Assembly (NCBI GenBank): GCA_963766005.1
Contig: CAVXYG010000003.1
Location: 1 to 14,967, forward strand
Direction: 5' to 3'
Length of the DNA stretch: 14,967 bases
Source of the DNA: CAVXYG01 sp963766005
Lineage (GTDB): Bacteria; Actinomycetota; Actinomycetes; S36-B12; GCA-2699445
In this document: positions 1-8,520 of the stretch, one piece after another
Numbering within the stretch: position 1 is the first letter of the stretch
How the letters are laid out: every line of letters starts with the position of its first letter
Translations under genes and position numbers: made by a program
The notes under the pieces: model-generated
Databases searched by the model: none
What the model saw: the letters and a program-made list of their open reading frames with translations, nothing else
What the model was told of the DNA's origin: nothing

Positions 1-2
1 CA

Positions 3-2603
3 CTGGGTTTCGAGGTGTCGCGACCCGTCCTGTACTCCCGTCTCGATGCCGCGGCACGGCATCGCTTGACCGTTGTCGCGGCCGGCCCGGGCTGGGGGAA
101 GACCACCACGGCGGCCGGGTGGGTACGGCGACGACGCGAGCAGTCGCAGGAGAGCATCGCCTGGCTCAGCCTCGCGCCGGGCGACGACCGGCCGGCCGCG
201 TTCTGGGCGGCCACCCTGCGGACTGTCGCAGCCAGTGGGGCCATCCCGCCGGATCACCAGTTGTCCAAGGTCACCTTGGCGGCGGGCGTCAACGACGACG
301 TCCTGCTGGGCGTTGTCCGCGGTTTGCAGGAGCTTCCGCAGCCCCTGCTGCTCGTGCTGGACGACTTCCATGAGATCAGGAACCCGGACATCCTCGGCGC
401 CCTGACGGAGCTGATCGCCAACGGCACGTCGGTGCGACTGATGGTGCTGACCAGATCCGACCCGCCCTTGCCCCTGCACCGGCTTCGGCTCGGCGGTGAC
501 CTGGCCGAAATCAGCGCCCGGGATCTCGCGTTCGACGCCGATGCCGTGGCCCAGTTGGCGTGCGAGACCGAAGCCCTGGACCTGACGCCGGGCCAGATCC
601 AGTTGCTCCTGGAACGCACCGAGGGCTGGCCGGCAGGTGTCCGCCTGGCCACCCTGTACCTGGCTCGCGAGCCGAGCGATCGCGACCTCGTCGGCTTCGG
701 CGGCACCGAGGCGTCGGTGACCGAACTCCTCATGACTGAAGTGCTGGACAGACACGACGAGGACACCAGGGACTTCCTGCTGCGCACCAGTGTCGTCGAC
801 CGGATCACCGGCGACTTAGCCGACGCCATCGTCGGGGACGGCAACGGGCAGCTTCGCCTGGAGATGCTGCAGCGAGCCAACCACTTCGTCTCGTGCCTCG
901 ACGCCTGCCGCACCTACCGGTACCACCCGTTGCTGCGGGAGCTGCTGCTGCACAGCCTTCGCCGCGACGACCCCCAGGGCTACCGTGACGCACACCGAGC
1001 AGCCGCCGGCTGGCTGATCGAACACGCTGAACCGGTGCGGGCGCTGCATCACCTGGCTGCGGCCGAGGACTGGGCCGCGGTCGCCGAAACCTTCCTCGAT
1101 GCCTCAGCCTCTGTGGTCGGTTTCGACCGTTTCGAGATTCGTGAGCAGTTGCTGGCGATCCCCTACGACGCCCTGCCTGCTTCCGCGCCGCTGCAACTGT
1201 GCATGGCCGGGGTGGCCCAGATCTCCGGCCAGTACGAAGCCGTCGACGCCCACATCGCGCAGGCCCGGCGCCTGCTGCAGGGGTCCGAGGGACTGCCGCC
1301 GTTGCACGCAGCGTTCCTGGAGAACCTGGCCGGCGCAACCGCCCGTGCGCTCGGTGACCTGAGCGCAGTCGTGCGGTGTTCGCAGGCCGCGCTGCATCAC
1401 GTGGCCCGTGCCTCGCCAGGGCGGGCGGCGGAGGGCCACGGCACCATTGCCCTCACGCAGCACGCGGTCGGTTTGCTGTGGACTGGGAGGACTGCCGAGG
1501 CTCGCGCCGAGTTCGTCGCCAGCGCAAGCCAGGATCGGCCGGGCGATGTCGAACTGACCGTGCTCAGCGCCCGCGCGAACCTCGCTCTCTGCGATCTCAT
1601 CAACGGGCAGGTGGACCGGGCCGAGTCCGCCGCCAACGCCCTCCTCCAGCAGGCAGCCGTCAAGGGCTGGAGTTCCTTGCTCCAGCTGCGTCCCGCCTAC
1701 CTCGTCGTGGCGAACAGCACCCTGCTGCGCGGCGATGTCGTCGAGGCCGACCGCGCGGTGTCCGCAGGCCTGGCGGCGCAAGGCGGCGGCGTGGAGTTGT
1801 GGCCCACCGTGGCGCTGCGCCTGACGCAGGCAGCCATCGCGGTGTCGCGGCACAGACCGCGGGCAGCGGTGGCGGCCTTGGCCAGCGCGCGGTCCACCAT
1901 GGGCGACTGGCCGGTACCGCAATCCCTGGCTGCGCTCATGTCTCGGACCACGGCAGACATCGCGCTGCTGACCGGGGATCCATCCGCCGCAGCTGCGCAG
2001 GGCCGGGAGCAGCCCATTCGATCATCCTCCTGGTGGTCGAGCCAGGCGCGACTGCAGTTGGCACGCGCCGACCTCGCCGCGGCGCGCTCGGCCGCGGAGT
2101 CGGTCGCACGTCCGCCTGAGTCGGACCGCCTGGCGGACGTACTCGCGGCGATCGAGGCTTGGCTGGTGCTGGCTGTCGTGGCCGATCACTGGGGGCGGCA
2201 CGACCTGGCACGGGATGCGATCGCCTCCGCTGTGCGGCTTGCCAGGCCCGAGCGCCTCGTCCGGCCGTTCCTTCTGGTCGGACCCGCCCAGAGCGCCCAC
2301 TACCTCAAGCGGCTGCCCGCATCGCAGACCTCCGACGGGTTCGTCGGGGTTCTCATCGAAGCGCTCAGCGATCAGATCCCGAACCAGGCCGAGCCCGACC
2401 CGCTGATCGATCCCCTCACCGAACGCGAACTTGCCGTGCTCGGATTGCTGCCCAGCATGAAGACCAACGCTGAGATAGCAGCGGAGTTCTTCGTCTCGCC
2501 CAACACCGTCAAGGCGCATCTGCAACACATCTATCGCAAACTCGGCGTCGCCACCCGGCGGGAGGCCGTGCGGCGGGGCCACGACCTGGGCCTGATCCCC
2601 TGA
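3..2603 (+). CDS. LAL-family ATP-binding LuxR transcriptional regulator (5' end probably outside window)
   Basis: This is a large MalT/LAL-type regulator: an N-terminal STAND-like ATPase, a long helical (TPR-like) sensor region and a C-terminal LuxR HTH. Counting from the GTG at 15, the Walker A motif GPGWGKTT is at residues 24-31, followed by the family's AWLSLAPGDDRPAAFW segment. Walker B (LLLVLDD) is at about 111-117. The LuxR HTH occupies about 798-862, with LTERELAVL, NAEIAAEFFVSPNTVKAHL and YRKLGV. The frame is open to the left edge, and the GTG encodes the valine of the usual 'LVxRPxLxxRL' block, so the true start is likely further upstream. Such proteins normally activate transcription after binding a ligand and ATP, but the target cannot be read from the sequence. 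The gene has no frameshift, unlike much of the window. A second LAL regulator fragment at 9063-9413 has a closely similar HTH. Confidence 0.9.
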   Translation: MGFEVSRPVLYSRLDAAARHRLTVVAAGPGWGKTTTAAGWVRRRREQSQESIAWLSLAPGDDRPAAFWAATLRTVAASGAIPPDHQLSKVTLAAGVNDDVLLGVVRGLQELPQPLLLVLDDFHEIRNPDILGALTELIANGTSVRLMVLTRSDPPLPLHRLRLGGDLAEISARDLAFDADAVAQLACETEALDLTPGQIQLLLERTEGWPAGVRLATLYLAREPSDRDLVGFGGTEASVTELLMTEVLDRHDEDTRDFLLRTSVVDRITGDLADAIVGDGNGQLRLEMLQRANHFVSCLDACRTYRYHPLLRELLLHSLRRDDPQGYRDAHRAAAGWLIEHAEPVRALHHLAAAEDWAAVAETFLDASASVVGFDRFEIREQLLAIPYDALPASAPLQLCMAGVAQISGQYEAVDAHIAQARRLLQGSEGLPPLHAAFLENLAGATARALGDLSAVVRCSQAALHHVARASPGRAAEGHGTIALTQHAVGLLWTGRTAEARAEFVASASQDRPGDVELTVLSARANLALCDLINGQVDRAESAANALLQQAAVKGWSSLLQLRPAYLVVANSTLLRGDVVEADRAVSAGLAAQGGGVELWPTVALRLTQAAIAVSRHRPRAAVAALASARSTMGDWPVPQSLAALMSRTTADIALLTGDPSAAAAQGREQPIRSSSWWSSQARLQLARADLAAARSAAESVARPPESDRLADVLAAIEAWLVLAVVADHWGRHDLARDAIASAVRLARPERLVRPFLLVGPAQSAHYLKRLPASQTSDGFVGVLIEALSDQIPNQAEPDPLIDPLTERELAVLGLLPSMKTNAEIAAEFFVSPNTVKAHLQHIYRKLGVATRREAVRRGHDLGLIP

Positions 2604-2614
2604 CCTGAGGGCCG

Positions 2615-2635
2615 GGCCGGTCCGATCATCCGGCC
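2615..2635 (+). terminator. Candidate terminator hairpin after the LAL regulator
   Basis: GGCCGG (2615-2620) and CCGGCC (2630-2635) form a perfect 6-bp stem with a 9-nt loop, 11 nt after the regulator's stop codon. There is no U-tract, which is common for actinobacterial terminators. The call rests on position and symmetry only. Confidence 0.35.
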
Positions 2636-2686
2636 GGTCTCCGCCAGGTCGGCCCCACCTCGCGGGCGTGGAAGTCCTCGTCGGGC

Positions 2687-4205
2687 TTGCGACACCTCGA
2701 CCCCGCCCACCGCGATGTGGCGGCCGCGCGGAAGATGATCGGGGACCGGGGCATCACCGGGCAGCGGCTGGCGGAGATGCCGGAGTCCGAGCTGCGGGGG
2801 CTGTTCCCGGACGGACGGTCGGGGGTGTCGGACCGGTACGACCAGCCGGACTTCGCGCGGGTGGTGAGGTCGATGCGGGCGAACCGGCACTTCACGCTGC
2901 TGCAGGCCTGGCGCACGTACGTCGGGTCCGGGTCGGAGAGCAGGAGGTACGGGTACTCGCAGTACTGCCACCTGTTCGGCGAGTACGCGGTGCGCAACGA
3001 CCTGGTCGCGACCCTGCACCACGAGCCGGGCCGGGCGATGTTCGTGGACTGGGCCGGCGACACGATCCCGCTCGTCGACGCGGTCACCGGCGAATCCGTG
3101 AAGGCGTACCTGTTCGTCGCGGTGCTGCCGTATTCCGGGTGCCTGTACTGCCGCGCGTTCACCGACCATGGGCATGGACGCGTGGATCGCCGGCCATGTC
3201 GGCGCGTTCGGGCACTACGGCGGCGTCCCGCAGATCCTCGTCCCGGACAACGCGCTGACCGCCACCCACCGCAAGCAGCGCGGCGACGCCGCGCGGTTCG
3301 TCAACGACCGGTACCGGCAGATGGCCGACCACTACGGCACCGCGGTCGTGCCGGCACGGGTCAGCAAGCCGCGGGACAAGGCCGCGGTCGAGTCGGCGGT
3401 GAACACGGTCAACAAGCGCGTCATCGGCTACCTGCTCGAGGACGTGTGGACCACCCTGGCGGAGCTGAACGAGGCGATCGCCGAGCGGGTGCTCGAGGTG
3501 AACCACGACATCCGCCGTGCCGACGGCACGACCCGGTGGGAGCGGTTCACCGCAGAGGAGGCGCCGGCGCTGATCCCGCTGCCCGACGAGGCGTTCGAGC
3601 AGGTGGAGTGGAGGCAGGCCAAGGTCGGGCGGAACTACCACGTCACCACCGACCACCAGCACTACTCGGTGCCTTGGCAGCTGGCCGGGCGGTTGGTGCG
3701 GGTGCGGCTGACCGGCTCCCGGGTGACCGTCTTCGACGGGCAGCAGGTCGTCGCCGAGCACCGGCGCAGCGACCGGCAGGAAGGGCCAGTACTCCACCGA
3801 TTCCGGGCACGTGCCGGCGCAGCACCGCGACGTGGCCGGGCTGTGGTCGCGGCGCTGGTTCACCGACCGGGCCGGCGCGTTCGGGCCGGCGACGGTCCAG
3901 GTGATCGAGCAGATCCTCGACCGGCACGCGATCGAGGCGCAGGGCTACCTGGACTGCCAGAACATCCTGGGCACCCTCGGCCGCAAGAACAAGCAGAAGC
4001 TCGAGGCGGCCTGCCAGGAGCTGCTGAACATCGGCGCGCACCCGACGTACTCCACGATCAAGCGGCTGATGGCGGCCATCGACAGCGACGCCGGGAAGCC
4101 GGCGCCCGTCCGGGCCGCCGCGTCCACCCGGAAGAACGACCGGGCCGGCGACGGCGCGCCGGCGCGCTGGTGCGGGGCGCCGACTACTACCGGCAGGGGC
4201 GGTGA
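2687..4205 (+). pseudogene. istA: IS21-family transposase IstA, 5'-truncated with three frameshifts
   Basis: The product would be the DDE transposase of an IS21-type element. The reading moves through four segments: about 2687-3166, 3168-3783, 3784-4158 and 4160-4205. The breaks lie near 3165, 3783 and 4160. Joined, they give a continuous IstA: MRANRHFTLLQAWR, the first catalytic Asp in FVDWAGD, the second in LVPDN, the Glu in KAAVES, then GRNYHVTTDHQHYSVPW, LWSRRWFTDRA and the C-terminal VRGADYYRQGR. The N-terminal helix-turn-helix seen in full-length IstA is missing. Homology begins at about HRDVAAARKMI, so the 5' end is truncated near 2690. The stop overlaps the istB GTG by 4 nt (GTGA), the usual coupled arrangement. 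Catalytic residues survive, but no intact protein can be made without frameshifting at three places. Confidence 0.85.
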
Positions 4206-4809
4206 CCGCGATGTTCACCAGCATCGACCACGACAAGTTCCGGGCGCTGCGGATCACGCACGTGGCCACGAAGTTCGAAGATCTGATCAAGGACGAGGCC
4301 AACGATGCCCTCACCCCGGAGCAGCTGTTCCTCACCGCCGTCGACGACGCCCTCGACGCACGGCGGGCCAACCGGATCGACAAGCTGATCCGGCAGGCGG
4401 GCTTCCCGATCCCCACCGCGACGATCGCCGAGATCGACTACCGCGAGGGCAGGGGCATCAACCCGACCCGGATGCGGCGCTACGCCGCGCACGACTGGCG
4501 CTCCGAGCCGACGAACCTGCTGATCACCTCGCCCACCGGAGGCGGTAAGACCTACCTGGTCTGCGCGATCGGCGATCGCCGCCTGCCAGCGCGAGCACGA
4601 CGTCGTCTACCTGCGGATGGACGACCTGGCCCGACGACTGGTCATCGCCCGCTCCGACGGGATCGCCCACCAGGACCTGCTCACCAGGCTGTCCGACACC
4701 GACCTGCTCATGATCGATGACTTCCTCACCGTCGGCATCGACCCCGACGCGGCAAGCGACCTGTTCGCGGTCCTGGCGAACCGCGAGCACCGCCTGCCGA
4801 CCGTCATGG
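4202..4809 (+). pseudogene. istB: IS21-family helper ATPase IstB, one frameshift, 3'-truncated
   Basis: IstB is the AAA+ helper ATPase of IS21 elements. It starts with GTG at 4202, overlapping the istA stop. The first segment (to about 4570) reads through DHDKFRALRITHVATKFEDL to the Walker A motif SPTGGGKTYL. An extra base near 4572 then shifts the frame, and the protein continues as IAACQREHDVVYLRMDDLARRL with Walker B LLMIDDF and NREHRLPTVM. The sequence stops resembling IstB at about 4809, where the usual TVIASQ block and the last part of the protein should follow. About 200 of the roughly 260 residues usual for the family are left. The break coincides with the join to an IS3-type transposase end. 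Confidence 0.85.
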
Positions 4810-4810
4810 G

Positions 4811-5035
4811 GTCACCGCCCGTGGCCGCCGGATGTGACTGGTGATCGGGCTGCACAAGACCGAGTGCATCCGCCAGCCCGGCCTCTCCCGCAACCTCACC
4901 GACGTCGAGTACGCGGCCGCCGGCTGGGTCGACTGCTACCACCATCGCCGCCTGCACAGCTGCCTCGGCTCCTTCACCCCCGCCGATGACGAAGCCGCAC
5001 CAGCGACCCTCACCCGCGAGCCGCAACCCGTCTGA
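4811..5035 (+). pseudogene. C-terminal remnant of an IS3-type transposase (integrase core)
   Basis: The 64 residues read from the GTG at 4841 (VIGLHKTECIRQPGL, LTDVEYAAAGWVDCYHHRR, LHSCLGSFTPADDE, LTREPQPV) match the end of an IS3-family OrfB integrase core, including the conserved W-D-Y-x-x-R-R-L-H-x-x-L-G-x-x-T-P block. An in-frame TGA lies at 4835-4837, so nothing upstream can be translated with it. The catalytic Asp residues are gone, so this is a dead fragment. It abuts the truncated istB with no recognisable terminal repeat, which points to a deletion or nested insertion joining two elements. Confidence 0.8.
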
Positions 5036-5197
5036 GAGCGGCAGCGGGCCTGGGGCGATGCACATTGAACACTGCGAGCAGCGCGGCCGGGGTATGGCAC
5101 AGTTGCATCTCGGCGATGCCCTGGTGGATCGGTCGTACGGAGACATCGCAATCCCCATACTGCCCACCAGCAGGGCATTTCCACGGTCACGACCCGA
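5036..5197. other. Short non-coding gap between the IS3 remnant and the rhodanese gene
   Basis: No convincing gene is seen here. A weak hairpin (TGCCC at 5161-5165, GGGCA at 5173-5177) lies about 20 nt downstream of the minus-strand rhodanese stop. It could help terminate that operon, but a 5-bp stem is slender evidence. Confidence 0.4.
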
Positions 5198-5770
5198 TCA
5201 ACCCACCCGACTCCCCGGTTGAGGCTCATGGGTGGTGGCGCTCGTGGGAGTGGGCAGCGACATCTGTGCGGGGTTGAGGTCGTAGGTCCAGGGCAGCCCG
5301 GCGTTGCGCCACCCGTTCCTCGCTCGCATTCCGTGGTAAACGCTGCTGGGATCGTCCACCAGGCTGCCCTCCATTCCGTCGATGACGTTGTAGAGACGGG
5401 TGAACCCTGCCTCGGCCAGCGCATTGATCGCCATGGCCGAACGGGCTCCGGAGCGGCAGGTCACCATCAGCATGGCATCCGGGGCGAACCACTGCTGCAC
5501 CGAGGCGACGAAGTCCTGCCTCGGCGCCCACCGCATCGCGGTCCCGTCGGCGTTCCACTCGTGCGTGAAGTCGGCCATCGGTACCAGCCACGCCATCGGG
5601 GCATGGCCGACGAACACGAACTCCTCCAGGCTCCGCACGTCGAGAAGGCTCACGTTGTCGGGATCGGCGGCGATCAGCGTGAATGCCTGCCGGGCGGTCG
5701 CATACAGCCCGAGACTCGTCTGCCGGGCGACCGCGACCGGCACTCCTGCGTGCATGACCACGTCAGCCAT
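5198..5770 (-). CDS. Rhodanese-like sulfurtransferase (single domain)
   Basis: This 190-residue protein has a single rhodanese domain. It shows LLDVRSLEEFVFVGHAP (about residues 42-58) and the active-site loop CRSGARS with the candidate catalytic Cys105. The C-terminal GMEGSL and NGWRNAGLPW segments are also typical of the family. Rhodanese domains carry a persulfide on this cysteine and move sulfane sulfur between thiosulfate, thiols or protein partners. There is no signal peptide, so it should act in the cytoplasm. The ATG at 5770 was chosen because GGAGGCGAGG lies just upstream, whereas an open extension further upstream overlaps the neighbouring gene and reads as low-complexity Arg/Gly. 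Only 19 bp separate it from the stop of the DszB-like gene, so the two are probably co-transcribed. A sulfur-handling role beside a sulfinate-type enzyme is an inference from context. Confidence 0.88.
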   Translation of the reverse strand: MADVVMHAGVPVAVARQTSLGLYATARQAFTLIAADPDNVSLLDVRSLEEFVFVGHAPMAWLVPMADFTHEWNADGTAMRWAPRQDFVASVQQWFAPDAMLMVTCRSGARSAMAINALAEAGFTRLYNVIDGMEGSLVDDPSSVYHGMRARNGWRNAGLPWTYDLNPAQMSLPTPTSATTHEPQPGSRVG

Positions 5771-5789
5771 GGGATCTGCCTCGCCTCCG

Positions 5790-6965
5790 CTATCCGAGCC
5801 TGAGCTCCATGGACTTCTCCAAGGTGGTCCCCTCGGGCACCCGGCCCCAGCTCTTGCCCAGCCACACATCCTCCAACCAGGCCCGGACTCCCTTCTCCAG
5901 GAACTCCGGACGAGCCCACTCATCGACGTCGAAGTCGTTGCTGATGTAGCCGTGGCTGAGCATGAAGTCCTTGCCGATCCGGATGCACGCCATGTTCATC
6001 GCGCTGAGGCTCGGGACCATGTCGACGTGCTTGATGCCTTGGTAGGTGTCCTCGGCATCCCGGTAGAAGGTCTGGTGGTCGAGGATGGCCGCGGCGGCTC
6101 GTTGGTGTTCGTTGGCCCAGTGCCCGACCTTGACCATGGCCTTCATGTAGGTCACGACCAGTTCCGGGTGCTCGTCGGCCATCTCGCGGGTGCAGGTGAT
6201 GATCGCCGGTGTGTTGGCGACCTGGATTGTCCAGTCCGGGTAGCGCGACAGGTCCTCGATCAGCTTGATCCGTCCGGTGGCCTCCTGCAGGTGCTGGAAG
6301 ACCTTGCTCTGGGTGTAGATCGCGTCGACGGTGCCGTCCAGCAGCGCGGTCTCCAACGGCCGGAAGGCGAGGTCGTGCTTGTGGTCGCGGCGCAGCCACA
6401 GCTCCGAGGGATTGTTCATGGGCACCTGGAGCATCTCGGCCTTGTCGTACCAGTCGTCCGCGTAGGGGAACTCGACGAGCTCGATGTCCTCCAGGGTCAT
6501 GTCGTGCAGGCGCAGCATGTTCTCGATGCCCATGTGCTCCTGTACCCGCCACCAGTCGTTCTTGATGGTGTTCAGGCTCTTGGAGATGCCGATCTTCTTG
6601 CCCCGCAGGTCCTCCATGCGGAAGATCGGATCCCGGGCGCGCACGGCCATGCCGCCTCCCTCGTACACCCACGTCGCCCCGAGCAGGACCGTTCGCCGGA
6701 GGTCCGCGTGCACCTGGATGGGCGGGTACAGGCCGCCGAACCTGATCAGGTTGTCCAGATTGTGGATGTAGTGCGGGTAGAAGTTGTTCAGGTTGTTCGA
6801 GCGGAAGTAGGCATACTCCACGCCGATCTTCTTGAACTCCTCCCGGCACCAGCCGAGCTCCTGGTCGATGTTGTTCGCTGACACCATCGGGCAGTTCGTG
6901 AACCACACCTCCTTCCAGTTCAGCGGTACCGTCGTCGAAGACCGCTCGACAGTTGCCTCGCTCAT
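5790..6965 (-). CDS. DszB-like protein (candidate sulfinate desulfinase of the NMT1/substrate-binding fold)
   Basis: This 391-residue protein resembles DszB, the desulfinase that cleaves 2'-hydroxybiphenyl-2-sulfinate to sulfite, and the wider ABC-type (NMT1/THI5-like) substrate-binding fold. Three active-site features described for DszB (Cys27, His60, and Arg70 within RFGG) have counterparts: Cys25 in TNCPMVSANN, His65 in FYPHYIHNL, and Arg75 in RFGGLYPP. The His-to-Arg spacing of 10 residues is the same. Other shared blocks are LRGKKIGIS, DAIYTQS and EWARPEFLEKG. There is no signal peptide or lipobox and no transporter permease or ATPase nearby, which favours an enzyme over a transport binding protein. 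The ATG at 6965 has GGGAG 6 nt upstream; an ATG at 7007 would add 14 residues. It is followed by a rhodanese gene and preceded by a copy of the shared 17-bp motif at 7034-7050. The substrate is unknown. Confidence 0.82.
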   Translation of the reverse strand: MSEATVERSSTTVPLNWKEVWFTNCPMVSANNIDQELGWCREEFKKIGVEYAYFRSNNLNNFYPHYIHNLDNLIRFGGLYPPIQVHADLRRTVLLGATWVYEGGGMAVRARDPIFRMEDLRGKKIGISKSLNTIKNDWWRVQEHMGIENMLRLHDMTLEDIELVEFPYADDWYDKAEMLQVPMNNPSELWLRRDHKHDLAFRPLETALLDGTVDAIYTQSKVFQHLQEATGRIKLIEDLSRYPDWTIQVANTPAIITCTREMADEHPELVVTYMKAMVKVGHWANEHQRAAAAILDHQTFYRDAEDTYQGIKHVDMVPSLSAMNMACIRIGKDFMLSHGYISNDFDVDEWARPEFLEKGVRAWLEDVWLGKSWGRVPEGTTLEKSMELRLG

Positions 6966-7033
6966 CGTGGACTCCCATCTGGACTCATTGGATGGTGCTG
7001 ATGCCATGGTTTCCGAGAGCTCCGTCTGCTGCA

Positions 7034-7050
7034 TCACCCGCAGTGGGTAG
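7034..7050 (-). promoter_or_regulatory. Shared inverted-repeat motif, copy 1 (upstream of the DszB-like gene)
   Basis: The plus-strand sequence is TCACCCGCAGTGGGTAG. It lies 68 bp upstream of the ATG at 6965. The TCACCCG half-site, which faces the gene, is identical in all four copies in this window. The partly symmetric form suggests a site for a dimeric regulator; the regulator is unknown. Confidence 0.6.
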
Positions 7051-7090
7051 TCCAGCCACCGGGTTCCCGTCGGCTGGTCGACCGTGGAGC

Positions 7091-7109
7091 GGTCCCAGGT
7101 GTGGGGACC
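7091..7109. repeat. Small perfect inverted repeat GGTCCC-N7-GGGACC
   Basis: Two 6-bp arms (7091-7096 and 7104-7109) flank a 7-nt spacer in the gap between the truncated ClC gene and the DszB-like gene. It may be a weak terminator for minus-strand transcription from the ClC gene, or an operator. The roughly 180-bp stretch around it holds no recognisable gene. Confidence 0.35.
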
Positions 7110-7231
7110 TGCTTGCGCCTCACATGTCCACCGGGCGACACCGTCAACCACTGACGGGCTTGCTCCGCGAGCTGGGGCAGTGGCACTGCTGACGGTCGCC
7201 CTGGGCGTCGACGGGCCCAGTGACCGGGAGT

Positions 7232-8310
7232 GACGTTGCCGCCGATGAAGCCCGTGGCCAGGCTCAGGGCCATGGCCAGCATCTTGCCGATCAGCACGGC
7301 CAGGAGCAGCCCGACGCTGATCGTGGCGGAGTTGTCGATGACGGCGGTCAACTGGCTGTTGCCGGCGCCGATGGTCAGCGGCAGCGCCACGGCCAGGCAC
7401 CCGATGAGCGCGCCGCCCACAAGGCCGCGCAGGTAGCGGTGAGTGATCCTGTCCGCGGCCTTGTTCACGACCTTCACGATGATCACGAAGACGATCATCA
7501 CGACGCTCGAGGCGAGGCCCAGGCCGGCGTCGACCAGCAGCTGCCAGGGGGCGAAGTCATCGACGGGGATCGCGAAGCTGTTCAGGAAGGTCGTGCCGAC
7601 GACGGCGAAGACGATCCCGAAGGCGACCGTGGCAGCGATGAGTTGGGGGATAAGGCCTGGACGTACTTGCGGTGCGGGGTCGGCGCCAGCTCGCTGACCA
7701 TGGTGGCGCCCAGCAGCGGGGATGCGAAGGCCCCACCGAAGCCGCCGGCAATGCCCGCCATCGTCGACTGGAGCCGGGCGTCCTCGTTGCCGGGCCAGCG
7801 CCGCGCCGCGATCCACGACGCGATCCCCCCACCGATGATCACCAGGGCGAAGGACGGGCCCAGGCTCGCCCCAGCCACGGCAGAGACCAGCGACAGACCG
7901 ACCCAGGACAGTGCCACGCGATGGTTGACCACGCCTGACTCGATCACCGCCACGCCGCCGGGGATGTGGTCCGGTGCCGCCCACCAGCTGCGCAGGACGG
8001 TGATCAGTACGCCACCGGCTGCGATGAACGGGATCCACCACCACTCGCCCGACCACGCCTCGAGGCGCGGATCGCCGAAGATCAGCCCGGCGGCCGTACC
8101 GGTGATGCCCAGGTAGGCGATCCCGAGCACGCCGAGGGCCCCGCCGACGAGCAGGGCAACCACGAGGAGCTCGCGGTACCACGGCTGGTCGAGCGGCAGC
8201 GGAGGAGCAGGCGGGGTGGACTGCTGGTCGGCGTGCGGGGTGTCGCCGGCCTGAGGATCGGCAGGGGCGAGCGCGGCCTGGTCATGTGCTCCGTCGGGAT
8301 CACGTGTCAT
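7232..8310 (-). pseudogene. ClC-family chloride channel/transporter, frameshifted and C-terminally truncated
   Basis: The gene starts at ATG 8310, with AGGGTGA 5 nt upstream. A Pro/Ala-rich N-terminus is followed by membrane helices. ClC signatures include GASLGPSFALVIIGGG (the position of the usual gating motif, without a glutamate), FGGAFASPLLGA followed by ELAPTP, and, after the break, IPQLIAATVAFG and GKMLAMALSLATGFIGGNV. Near 7650 the coding sequence reads GCC-TT-ATC where GCC-TTC-ATC is expected. One base is missing, and the frame changes between KYVQA and IPQLIAA. Similarity ends after GGNVTPG at about 7232, so the last helices of a ClC core are absent and the reading continues into unrelated sequence to 7034. 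ClC proteins move chloride, often exchanging it for protons, across the membrane. As it stands the gene should not give a working channel. Confidence 0.82.
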
Positions 8311-8345
8311 GCGTTCACCCTGCCGCACCAAATCGTGGCCCGGCC

Positions 8346-8362
8346 TCACCCGCAGGGGGTAG
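8346..8362 (-). promoter_or_regulatory. Shared inverted-repeat motif, copy 2 (upstream of the ClC gene)
   Basis: The plus-strand sequence is TCACCCGCAGGGGGTAG, 35 bp upstream of the ClC ATG at 8310. It differs from copy 1 at a single base. At this distance it could overlap or adjoin the promoter. Confidence 0.6.
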
Positions 8363-8473
8363 TGGAACAGGTGTCGGTGAACTGCCGGCGTCCGGCGGAT
8401 CGGTCGATCGGCGCAGCCGGGGCACAATGGGCCGCGCCTCAAGGGGCTCGAGCATCAGGGGGCCGAGCCACGG

Positions 8474-8507
8474 GGAGCGGGGTGCCCGCGCGAGGCGACC
8501 CCGCTCC
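8474..8507 (-). terminator. Strong hairpin downstream of the CMD-like gene
   Basis: GGAGCGGGGT (8474-8483) pairs perfectly with ACCCCGCTCC (8498-8507), giving a 10-bp GC-rich stem with a 14-nt loop. It lies 13 nt past the stop codon of the minus-strand CMD-like gene. No U-tract follows. It is a likely terminator separating this gene from the ClC gene. Confidence 0.65.
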
Positions 8508-8520
8508 AGCGCCGGGCGGG

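Noticed and set aside
2687..4809. Programmed frameshifting as the explanation for the istA/istB breaks
   Set aside because: Four shifts are scattered along the two genes, no slippery heptamer with a pseudoknot is evident, and both ends of the element are missing. Decay is simpler.
5400..6881. A 493-codon open frame on the plus strand
   Set aside because: It is the antisense of the DszB-like and rhodanese genes; its composition is Val/Leu/His-rich repeats typical of a high-GC shadow frame and matches no family.
7091..7109. A DosR-type box at the GGTCCC-N7-GGGACC repeat
   Set aside because: The half-sites are in the opposite orientation to the DosR consensus (GGGAC...GTCCC), so the resemblance is not meaningful.
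6966..7400. Upstream in-frame extension of the DszB-like protein by about 145 residues
   Set aside because: The added part overlaps the ClC gene out of frame and is Arg/Pro-rich. Good ribosome-binding spacing supports the start at 6965.
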